DNA of 9,954 nucleotides from an uncultured Clostridia bacterium (GTDB lineage Bacteria; Bacillota; Clostridia; Oscillospirales; Ruminococcaceae): the NCBI GenBank assembly GCA_947381875.1, contig CANCXY010000118.1, positions 1-9,954 of the forward strand. The letters run 5' to 3'. A program made the translations under genes and the position numbers. Below are positions 1-6,861 of the stretch, piece by piece. Numbering within the stretch: the stretch's first letter is position 1; each line of letters opens with the position of its first letter. Under the pieces are notes generated by a model. It was not told where the DNA came from, did not search any database, and saw nothing but the letters and a program-made list of their open reading frames with translations.

Positions 1-45
1 CCACGTCTCGCAACACTCTTTCCCTACACGACGCTCTTCCGATCT
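1..45. other. Illumina library adapter left on the contig end (not genomic)
   Basis: Bases 13-45 are a perfect 33-base match, from memory, to the standard Illumina TruSeq read-1 adapter, which ends in GCTCTTCCGATCT. The eight bases before it (5-12, GTCTCGCA) sit where an i5 index would be. Bases 1-4 (CCAC) nearly match the end of the P5 arm (ACAC). The arrangement is what read-through of a short insert gives: insert, adapter, index, then the start of P5. Genomic sequence therefore begins at base 46. Nothing biological should be read from this stretch, although it supplies a stop codon to the gene that runs into it. Confidence 0.97.
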
Positions 46-2291
46 TGTTCCACGCGCGTGGGCGAAAGGGAAAGCCCCTTGCCCAACAGCTTTTGCATGC
101 GCAGTTTATCCTGCGCGAAAAAATGCACCGGGCCGCAGGCGCGTTCCATGGCGCACAGGCTCGCGCCCATACTGCCATCCCGCCGCAGGGCTTCCTCCAG
201 CGCTGCCGCCGCGGGCGTATCCGAACGATAGCAGACGCCCAGCAAGTCCAGCGCGGCGGCGGGCGTGGGGGCGCGTTCGGCCTCCGTCAGCGTATCGGGC
301 GAGGGGGTCTGCAGCTCCATGACAGGCTGCATCGCCGCGCTCAACGGCGCGCCGCCTGTTTCGGTGGTGACAAAGCTGACATAGAGCGCCTGGGAAGGGC
401 TTGTCAATGCGCGGTAGAAAAACATCTGTTCCAGCAGCGTGCGGTTCACATAGCTGCCCGGCATCTCAACGCCTTTCAGTACCAACAGGTCGCGGTCGGC
501 ATGCGAAAGGAGGCCGCTCGCGCCCAAAAGGCGCGGGAAATGCCCCTCGGACACGCCCAGAACAAAACACACCTTCGGCCTGTCAAGCCGCATGCGGTCG
601 GCCGTGGTGAGGATCACAACATCCTGCGTCTGTGGCACACTTCCCAACTGCGCCGCGTGCAGGAGCAATGCGAACAGTTCGGCGTATTCGGCGGGCGTCA
701 CCTCATCTGTGCCTAAAAGCTGTTCCATCTGGTCCAGCAGCGCCATGATATGCTCCCATGCGTCATAGACGGCGCGCGCACGCGGCAGGTCGCCCGCCTG
801 TTCATGGGCGCGCGCGGCCTCCTGCGTGTGGGTATCGCCGCCGAACGCCGCCAACAGCAGGTAAAGGCGCTCGGAAATGCCTGCCGCCGTTTTTTCCCGT
901 TTCGCGGCAGACAGGAAGGTTTCGATGGGCGTCATCACCATTATGCGCATCGCTTCCAAACGTTCCAGCGCGGCCCCGTCTTCTTCAGTCATTTCCGCGC
1001 CGAAACCCGCCGGGTTTTTGGTGAAGGGCGCGCGCCAGTCTTCGGCGCGCAAATCCCAGGTGTATGCGTAGTTTTCCAGCTCCGCCGTCTCCTCCGGCGC
1101 AAGGCCGCACAGGTCAGTTTTGAGCATGCGGAGAATCGTCTCGCTGACAGGCCCTTTGCGCAGCAGCTCCAGCGCGGCCAGGAAAAAAACGGCGGGTGCG
1201 GTGTGTTCCGGGCTGGCGGTCTCATCGCTGAAACTGGGAATACCCGCCAAGGAAAACTCATAGCGCAGCGGGGCCGCGTAGTCGTCCAGCGTGCGGCAGA
1301 TCACCGCTATTTCCCCATAGTGCAGCCCATTTTCACGCACAAGCGCGGCGATACGGCACGCGACAGTTTTACACTCCTCATAAATGCCGGCGGCGGGCGT
1401 GACCCATATCCCGCTGCCCGCGTTTTCCACCACTTCACCGCCCGCGAGACGAATATTCAGCGCGGCCAGGGCGGGCGCGCCGATGTGGCGAAAATCTTCC
1501 TGCATCCATTTGGGGGCAGCGATGGAGACCCCCTGTTTTGACGCAATGCGGCGCAGGCGCTGGGCGGTTTTTTTGACAGGGCTGAACATGCCAAGCCCTG
1601 CCTCATGGTCGGCTAATTCATCACAGCAAAGCGTGACCGTACACTGTTCTGCCAGGACAAGGCGCTCGAACATGCGGTATTCCGGCGCTGTAAAGCCGTC
1701 GAAGCCGTCGACAAATATCGCGGTATCGGCGAGGAATCTGTCATCCATTCGCTCCGCGGCAGTGGTGATGCGGTCGGCGGGGTCCATGGCGGAGCCGCGG
1801 ATCACTTCTTCGTAGGCGGCGTATATCTGGCCTAACTCCGCTAATTTTGCGCCGTCGTTCCCCGCTGCCTGGGCGGCGGAAAGCAGTATTTCCGGCGATG
1901 CGCCCGCCGTCTTTAATTCTGTGATGGCGTCCGCGCACAGGCTGCAAAAGCCTGTACTGCGCCGGTGGCGGCTGTAAGTGGGCAGGCTGTCACCAAGGCG
2001 GTCCAGCGCACGGCGCACCGCCACAACACGGGCGGCGTCCGTAAGCGTCTGGGCCGCCACGCCGCCGAAGGTTTTCAGCACGAGTTCGGCAAAGCGCGTG
2101 AAGCTGTAGGCTTCGGCAAAGGCGCTCAGCTCATCGCCAAGTCGGCTGTACAGCATCATTTCGGCGGACGAGGAAAACTGCTCCGGCGCAAGCAGGATGC
2201 TTTTTTTGCCCGCCAGCGCGCGCACTTTGATTTCCGCAAGCGTCCGCTCGGTCTTGCCAGTACCGGAAATGCCCAGGATCAGTTGCAGCAA
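46..2291 (-). CDS. addB: AddB, ATP-dependent helicase/deoxyribonuclease subunit B (C-terminus missing)
   Basis: AddB pairs with AddA to process double-strand breaks up to a Chi site and load RecA; it is the Firmicute counterpart of RecBCD. Visible landmarks: a Walker A motif GISGTGKT at residues 7-14; LLAPEQFS at 33-40; IFVDGFDGFTAPE at 192-204, the Walker B-like region of AddB; a helicase-type segment with LTTADRMRLDRP and VLGVSEGHFPR near 557-590; and ALTSPSQALYVSF near 635. The start is a TTG at 2289-2291, supported by AGGAGG eight bases upstream and by the Walker A motif being right at the N-terminus, as in the family. About 749 genuine residues remain of the usual roughly 1,150. The frame continues into adapter sequence, where the last six residues (DRKSVV) and a TAG are artefacts. 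The missing part would hold the RecB-type nuclease and the iron-sulphur cysteines. addA would be expected just beyond the contig end. Confidence 0.93.
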
Positions 2292-2299
2292 GGACAGCG

Positions 2300-2305
2300 C
2301 CTCCT
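2300..2305 (-). promoter_or_regulatory. Shine-Dalgarno site that fixes the TTG start of addB
   Basis: The minus strand reads AAAAAGGAGG over 2309-2300, with AGGAGG ending eight bases before the TTG codon at 2291-2289. No ATG or GTG is equally well placed, and the Walker A motif begins six codons later, so TTG is the likely start. TTG initiation usually lowers translation, which would suit a low-abundance repair enzyme; that last point is inference. Confidence 0.8.
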
Positions 2306-2334
2306 TTTTGGGACTATTTTTGTTCGATGGAAAG

Positions 2335-2784
2335 TCATAAATACAATTTCAAAACAACTTCCCCATCATTCATTTCCCCGTTTTCCTTAAAGCCAAATTG
2401 ATGGTAAAGGGATAAAGTATTTTTATTACCTGGTTTCGTGGATAATGTAATGATGTCTGCGTGATTGTCTCTGAAATATTGAATGATCTCTTTTAATGCC
2501 GCATGCCCATAACCCTGCCCCTGCAACGATTGATCGATCATGAACCGCCACAACCAATATTTATCTTCTGGGTCCTCATTGTTTTCATCCCAGGCAAACA
2601 TCGTAAACCCCACCATTTTTTCATCCGCGTAAATGACAAATGGCCTTGCAACGTCATTGTTTTCCTGCGCTTCCTTCCAGGAACCTTCATTGGAGGCTAT
2701 ATATTCCGATTGGGCGGGGCTTACTTTCAGCGCAAAGCATTCCCGTTTATTTTGTTCTGTAATTTTTTTCAGCGTTATCTTCAT
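2335..2784 (-). CDS. GNAT-family N-acetyltransferase, BltD/spermine-spermidine acetyltransferase-like
   Basis: A 149-residue cytoplasmic acetyltransferase that should transfer an acetyl group from acetyl-CoA to an amine. GNAT hallmarks are visible: strand 4 with RFMIDQ (80-85), the acetyl-CoA pyrophosphate loop QGQGYG (88-93), and motif B with N122 and LYHQFGF (126-132), including Tyr127 as the likely general acid. The N-terminal pattern VSPAQSEYIASNEGSWKEA (21-39) resembles Bacillus BltD and related spermine/spermidine acetyltransferases, so a polyamine-like substrate is possible but not proven. The ATG start at 2784 has AGGAG (2796-2792) seven bases upstream. The gene is clearly AT-richer than its neighbours: 67 of 180 bases at 2341-2520 are G or C, against 44 of 60 at 181-240 in addB. 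That suggests recent acquisition. It lies 43 bp upstream of addB, and no clear promoter is visible. Confidence 0.9.
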   Translation of the reverse strand: MKITLKKITEQNKRECFALKVSPAQSEYIASNEGSWKEAQENNDVARPFVIYADEKMVGFTMFAWDENNEDPEDKYWLWRFMIDQSLQGQGYGHAALKEIIQYFRDNHADIITLSTKPGNKNTLSLYHQFGFKENGEMNDGEVVLKLYL

Positions 2785-2833
2785 AGCGGCACTCCTGTCA
2801 AGAAAAATCCCTTCCCGGAATCAAGATGGGTTT

Positions 2834-2903
2834 CCAAAGGGGCTACGCCCCTTTGGCGGAGTCCAGAGGCGGAGCCTCTGGGCAGGTTTGGGCGGCAGCC
2901 CAA
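2834..2903. repeat. Cluster of three consecutive perfect hairpins (dispersed palindromic repeat type)
   Basis: Three perfect inverted repeats lie in tandem in the 122-bp gap between the GTPase-nuclease gene and the acetyltransferase. Hairpin A pairs CCAAAGGGGC (2834-2843) with GCCCCTTTGG (2847-2856) around a three-base loop. Hairpin B pairs CCAGAGGC (2863-2870) with GCCTCTGG (2874-2881) around GGA. Hairpin C pairs TTGGGC (2888-2893) with GCCCAA (2898-2903) around GGCA. Hairpin C begins three bases after the stop codon of the GTPase gene. None is followed by a T-run on either strand, so these are not classical intrinsic terminators, though they may stabilise the mRNA 3' end or slow transcription. 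From memory, similar strings of G+C-rich palindromes recur between genes in clostridial gut genomes; a REP-like dispersed element is the likeliest reading. Confidence 0.75.
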
Positions 2904-2906
2904 CAG

Positions 2907-5513
2907 TCAGGGGAATCGTTTGGCGTTTTGTTCGCGGATATAGGCGCTGATTTGCCGGTCCGCCTCGTCGAGTTCTACGCGGAAGGAGGCGGCGGGCACA
3001 CGCAGGGCGCCGTGGCCGAGGATGATCATCTGTTCCGCTCCGTCCGAGGTGACAACGCGCACCCGGTGCCGTTTGCCAAGCTCATACGTTACGCGCTCGA
3101 TATACATATCCGCTGTCTGCGCTTCTTTGGTGTAGACGACATCAATATTATGATATTTTTCCACAGACCCCTGCCCGCCGCGCACTTTATAGGCGTCAAA
3201 TACCAAAATGACGCGGCTGCCGCGATAGCCGGCGAAATTGCACAGGGCGTCCATCAATGCCCTCCGCGCCGCCTCTATGTTTTCATTTGCCAGAGCGTGC
3301 AGGTCGTCCCACGCGAAAATCACATTGTAACCGTCCACCAGCAGGTATTCAGGGCCGGACGGCGCGGGCGCGGTCTGCCGGTGCGCGCTTCCCTGCCCCG
3401 ACGCGGCGGGGCGCGGCGTCGGGCGGAACGCGCGCGCCGCCACCGGGCCGTAGGTGCGGGTAAAAATGGCTTCCAATTCCTTATCCAGCGCCAATCCCGC
3501 CGCGTAGCTGCCCGCCCCGCGCCGGGCGTGTGGTTCCGGTTCCGGCTCTGCTTCTTCTTTCTCCAGGCGCAGGCCGCTTGTGACGTGCATATGCCGCTCT
3601 ACCTCGTTCCATGGCACATTATAGCCCGCGCCATGGGAACAAAATACGGAATCGGCGGGGTTTTCCGTGTCGCGGTCGGCGTCGTAGGCGGCGGCAGCGA
3701 TCACCTCCTGCGCGTTGTGGCATGGCTCATACCCGCGCAGCACGCAGGAAAAATGCCCGCGCCCTTTGGTATAGGCCGCCACCTGCGTCTGATAGCCGCG
3801 CGCTTCGGCGGCAGGCACGCGGCCTGTGAGGTGCGCGGTGTCCCCTTCCGTTTGCGGCGGTTCAAAAATGCCGTCCATGCGCTGGATATCCGTCAGCGCC
3901 CGGCCCAAGGTTTCGGCGGGGACTGTCAGGCAGAAGTCATACCACGGTTCCAGCAGCACGCTCTGTGCCTTTTTGAGGCCCTGACGCACCGCGCGGTAGG
4001 TCGCCTGGCGGAAATCACCGCCCTCGGTGTGTTTCTGATGCGCGCGCCCGGCCACAAGCGTGATCTTCATATCGGTAATCGGTGCGCCGGTGAGTACGCC
4101 GCGATGCTCTTTTTCCGCAAGGTGCGTGAGGACTAACCGCTGCCAGTTCCCGTCCAGCATATCTTCACTGCACGCGGAAGCAAACTGCAGGCCGCTGCCG
4201 GGCATACCGGGTTCCAGCAGCAGGTGTACCTCGGCATAATGGCGCAGCGGTTCAAAATGGCCCACGCCCTCCACAGGCGCGGCAATGGTCTCTTTGTAGA
4301 CAATACTGCCGGCGCTGAAGGAAACGTCCATAGAAAAGCGGTCGGCAATCAAGCGGCGCAAAACTTCCAACTGCACCTCACCCATTAACCGGACGTGTAT
4401 CTCCCGCAGCGTCTCATTCCAGCAGACGGCCAACTGCGGTTCTTCTTCCTCAAGCTGGCGCAGTCGCAAAAAAGCCGTATGCGGGTCTGTCCCTTCAGGC
4501 AGGAGTACCCGCGCCGTAAGCACGGGCGTCAGCGTTACCCCGCGCGCGTCCGGCTGTGTGCCTAATCCTTCCCCCGGCCAAGTGCGGGAAAGGCCCGTTA
4601 CGGCGCATACCGTACACGGGCCGGCTTCCTCCGCCGCAGTAAAACGCGCGCCGGAATAGATGCGGAGCTGATCTGCTTTTTCCTCCCACGCCTCACCCAG
4701 CGGCGTTTGGCCGCGCAGGAGCATTTTGCTTTTGAGCGTCCCGCCCGTCACTTTCAGATACGTCAGGCGCGTGCCACCAGCGTCCCGCGCGATCTTGAAC
4801 ACGCTTGCGCCGAACTCCGCCGGGGCCGCAGGCATGCGGGTATAGAGGGAAAGGCCGTCCAGCAGGGCATCTACGCCCGCCAGACGCAGCGCGGAACCGA
4901 AATAGACGGGCGTCAGGCGGCGCGCGGCAACCAATCCTGTCACCGCCTCGCCGGATACACGCCCTGTCTCTAAATAACGCGCCAGCAGATCTTCATCCCG
5001 CAGGGCAGCTTCCTCACAGAAGCTCTCCCCTTCCGGCGCGCCGGTAAAATCTACGCAGTCGGCGCACAGCTCTTTTTGCAGGTGCGCGAGGAGCGCTGTG
5101 CTGTCGGTATCAGGCAAGTCCATTTTGTTGACAAAGAGGAACGTGGGGACCTGCCACTGCCGCAAGAGCCGCCAGACGGTGCGCGTGTGGCTTTGCACCC
5201 CATCCGAGGCGCTGACAACGAGTATGGCGTAATCCAATACCTGTAACGTGCGCTCCATCTCGCCGGAAAAATCGACGTGGCCGGGCGTGTCAAGCAGTGT
5301 GACCGTCAGGCCGTCCAGCGGCAGGATGGCCTGTTTGGAAAAAATCGTAATGCCACGCTCACGCTCCAATGTCTCGGTGTCTAAAAAAGCGTCCCGGTGG
5401 TCGACGCGTCCGAGCCGGCGCAGTGCGCCGGCTCGGTACAACATTGCTTCCGAAAGGGTGGTTTTTCCCGCGTCTACATGAGCCAGGATGCCAACGACCA
5501 GTTTTTTCCCCAT
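2907..5513 (-). CDS. EF-G/Tet(M)-like ribosomal GTPase fused to a C-terminal Rae1/YacP-type NYN ribonuclease domain
   Basis: An 868-residue cytoplasmic protein in two parts. Residues 1 to about 650 are a complete translational GTPase of the ribosomal-protection type: G1 AHVDAGKTT (11-19), G2 RGITI (53-57), G3 DTPGHVDF (75-82), G4 NKMD (129-132) and G5 GSA (206-208). EF-G-like domains II to V follow, including MGEVQLEVL (377-385) and HTEGGDFRQATYRAVRQG (495-512). Residues 650-720 are a charged Glu/Pro then Ala/Arg/Pro-rich linker. Residues 720-865 are an NYN nuclease of the YacP/Rae1 kind: LLVDGYN (Asp727), VFDAYKVRGG (Asp773), KEAQTADMYIE (Asp802) and TSDGAEQ (Asp824), which together supply the acidic metal site. 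Rae1 of Bacillus is known to cut mRNA in the ribosomal A site; EF-G relatives enter the same site. The region matching the Tet(M) tetracycline-contacting loop is different here, so drug resistance should not be assumed. The ATG at 5513 is nine bases after the preceding stop. Confidence 0.92.
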   Translation of the reverse strand: MGKKLVVGILAHVDAGKTTLSEAMLYRAGALRRLGRVDHRDAFLDTETLERERGITIFSKQAILPLDGLTVTLLDTPGHVDFSGEMERTLQVLDYAILVVSASDGVQSHTRTVWRLLRQWQVPTFLFVNKMDLPDTDSTALLAHLQKELCADCVDFTGAPEGESFCEEAALRDEDLLARYLETGRVSGEAVTGLVAARRLTPVYFGSALRLAGVDALLDGLSLYTRMPAAPAEFGASVFKIARDAGGTRLTYLKVTGGTLKSKMLLRGQTPLGEAWEEKADQLRIYSGARFTAAEEAGPCTVCAVTGLSRTWPGEGLGTQPDARGVTLTPVLTARVLLPEGTDPHTAFLRLRQLEEEEPQLAVCWNETLREIHVRLMGEVQLEVLRRLIADRFSMDVSFSAGSIVYKETIAAPVEGVGHFEPLRHYAEVHLLLEPGMPGSGLQFASACSEDMLDGNWQRLVLTHLAEKEHRGVLTGAPITDMKITLVAGRAHQKHTEGGDFRQATYRAVRQGLKKAQSVLLEPWYDFCLTVPAETLGRALTDIQRMDGIFEPPQTEGDTAHLTGRVPAAEARGYQTQVAAYTKGRGHFSCVLRGYEPCHNAQEVIAAAAYDADRDTENPADSVFCSHGAGYNVPWNEVERHMHVTSGLRLEKEEAEPEPEPHARRGAGSYAAGLALDKELEAIFTRTYGPVAARAFRPTPRPAASGQGSAHRQTAPAPSGPEYLLVDGYNVIFAWDDLHALANENIEAARRALMDALCNFAGYRGSRVILVFDAYKVRGGQGSVEKYHNIDVVYTKEAQTADMYIERVTYELGKRHRVRVVTSDGAEQMIILGHGALRVPAASFRVELDEADRQISAYIREQNAKRFP

Positions 5514-5520
5514 GGCGCTG

Positions 5521-5525
5521 CCTTA
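5521..5525 (-). promoter_or_regulatory. Shine-Dalgarno site overlapping the stop codon of the upstream gene
   Basis: On the minus strand TAAGG (5525-5521) contains both the TAA stop of the surface-protein gene (5525-5523) and a short AAGG ribosome binding core (5524-5521), seven bases before the ATG at 5513. This arrangement is typical of translational coupling: ribosomes ending on the first gene can restart on the second. The core is weak on its own, so translation of the GTPase-nuclease may depend largely on translation of the surface protein (inference). Confidence 0.65.
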
Positions 5526-6833
5526 ACGCCTGCCGCGCCTGTGGGAGGAACCGTTTTTGTGGTGGGCGTCCGCGTGCTGCCCGCGCCCCGCGTGGATATG
5601 GAAGAAATAGTATGCGGCCAGCATGATCACCGCGGCGGCGATCAGGACGACCAGGATCCAGATATGGCTTGGCGCGGAGGAAGCAGGCTCTCTCTGGTTG
5701 AAGAACGTATCCTCATTCCAACTGTCGGAAGCGCCCCCCAAAGAGGAAACGCCGCTGGGGGTGTCAGAACCGGAGGTATCCGCCACGCCGCTGGATACGC
5801 TGTTTTCCGACGACGCCGTGCTGGACGCCCCGCCGTTCTCCCCGGACGCACCGGCATCACTGGAAGCGGCATGCGAAGCCGAAGCGGTACTGTTCGCGGG
5901 GATCACGGGATTGGGCACAGCGCCCGCGCCCGGTGCGCCGACACTGCTTGCGGCATTTGGCACTGAAATGACCGGAGGCGGGGTTAAACTGCCCGCGCCG
6001 CTGGAACTGCCTGTGCTGTCCACGCCGGATACCTGCGTATTGACAGGCACAAGCGCGCCAATCGCATTTTCTAATGCAATACGCGCGTTTTCAATTTCCT
6101 CCGGCGTTGCGTCCGCGCGGCCTTTCAGCTCCTGGATATGTTGGAGAGCCGCCTGTAATGCGGCGTAGCTCTCTGCGGTATAGGCGCTGGACGGGTACTG
6201 CGCCGCCTGCTCGGCCACCGCGTCCAGTGCCGAAAAATCGGGCGCGGGCGGCTGCTGCACGGGCGGAATTACCACGGGGATACTGCTGCTGGCGCTGGAA
6301 GAAGGGGACGAGGAGGATGGCACAGAGGGGGACGGCGTAGAAGATGATGTGTCAGATGGATCCGGTGGTGTGGGGGCAGACGAATCTGTTCCACCTGAAC
6401 CACCGCCCTGATATTTTTCCGGGTCAACCATATCGCCGTTTGCTGAACAGAAAATTTTCGGGCCTTTTTCTGGGTCAATGTGAAGTTCCCGATTGATCCT
6501 GCCCAATTCGAGGGTGGTTTTACCGGCGAACAGCGACTCCGCGTCAGCTATATACAGGGTAAGGGTTTTCTTATTTTCATTGTAGCGCTTTTCTTGAATG
6601 GTAAACGCGCTGTTGAAATCGAATTGCTGTTCCTCCTCTACGGTCTCCCCGTTCGTTAGAACGATGCTTACCTGAAGCGCGGTAACACTTCTACATACAT
6701 CTTCTGGCAGGGTGATGCTTACGTTGTTAGCGTCGTCAATATGGATAAATGCGTTTTCCTCCGCATACGCCGTAACAGTTAGCGTACAGAAAAGGAGGAG
6801 CGCTGCGATCAAAACAGATAAAATACGTTTCAT
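5523..6833 (-). CDS. Membrane-anchored surface protein with FIVAR-like domain and Ser/Pro/Thr stalk
   Basis: A 436-residue exported protein with no name I can assign. Residues 1-24 are a signal peptide (Lys-Arg, hydrophobic core, AYA cleavage site). Residues 25-140 form a compact beta-rich domain with alternating strands (SLFAGKTTLELGRI near its end), resembling cohesin-like or adhesin sandwiches; this is a structural guess. Residues 142-198 are a Gly then Ser/Pro/Thr-rich linker. Residues 200-263 look like a FIVAR three-helix module (ALDAVAEQA, then SYAALQAAL and ARIALENAIGAL), found in many cell-wall and glycan-binding proteins. A second Ser/Gly/Ala-rich stalk spans 264-389, a transmembrane helix 391-411, and the 25-residue tail holds six His and many Arg. 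There is no LPXTG motif, so anchoring is by the membrane helix. GGGGAAGG (6848-6841), seven bases before the ATG, supports the start. It follows the M60 peptidase by 28 bp and probably works with it at the cell surface. Confidence 0.85.
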   Translation of the reverse strand: MKRILSVLIAALLLFCTLTVTAYAEENAFIHIDDANNVSITLPEDVCRSVTALQVSIVLTNGETVEEEQQFDFNSAFTIQEKRYNENKKTLTLYIADAESLFAGKTTLELGRINRELHIDPEKGPKIFCSANGDMVDPEKYQGGGSGGTDSSAPTPPDPSDTSSSTPSPSVPSSSSPSSSASSSIPVVIPPVQQPPAPDFSALDAVAEQAAQYPSSAYTAESYAALQAALQHIQELKGRADATPEEIENARIALENAIGALVPVNTQVSGVDSTGSSSGAGSLTPPPVISVPNAASSVGAPGAGAVPNPVIPANSTASASHAASSDAGASGENGGASSTASSENSVSSGVADTSGSDTPSGVSSLGGASDSWNEDTFFNQREPASSAPSHIWILVVLIAAAVIMLAAYYFFHIHAGRGQHADAHHKNGSSHRRGRR

Positions 6834-6840
6834 TCCTTTT

Positions 6841-6848
6841 CCTTCCCC
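6841..6848 (-). promoter_or_regulatory. Ribosome binding site of the surface-protein gene
   Basis: The 28-bp gap between the M60 stop (TAA, 6864-6862) and the next ATG (6833) holds a purine-rich run. Within it GGGGAAGG (6848-6841) lies seven bases before the start. There is no room for a separate promoter or a terminator in this gap, which supports co-transcription of the two genes. Confidence 0.65.
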
Positions 6849-6861
6849 TTTCTGTCACGCC

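Noticed and set aside
24..45. The last six residues (DRKSVV) and stop codon of the apparent complete addB protein
   Set aside because: They are encoded by reverse-complement sequencing adapter, so they are not part of the gene.
2796..2801. TTGACA on the minus strand just before the acetyltransferase, resembling a -35 box
   Set aside because: It overlaps the ribosome binding site, and a matching -10 would fall inside the coding region, so it cannot drive this gene.
2834..2856. The 10-bp hairpin as an intrinsic terminator
   Set aside because: Neither strand has a T-run directly after the stem; I kept it as a repeat element instead.
2826..4136. A 436-codon open frame on the plus strand
   Set aside because: It lies opposite the well-supported GTPase-nuclease gene, has a His/Arg/Gly-rich low-quality composition and shows no domain; it is an antisense shadow in G+C-rich DNA.
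2907..5513. Calling this gene a tetracycline-resistance determinant
   Set aside because: Family membership alone does not show resistance; the drug-contacting loop differs from Tet(M)/Tet(O), and the nuclease fusion suggests another role.
5523..5600. A sortase (LPXTG) anchor at the C-terminus of the surface protein
   Set aside because: No LPXTG-like motif precedes the membrane helix, and the long His/Arg tail is unlike the short basic tail of sortase substrates.
5700..6420. Possible DNA tandem repeats behind the Ser/Pro/Thr-rich stalks
   Set aside because: The codons are low-complexity in amino-acid terms, but I see no exact repeated DNA unit.
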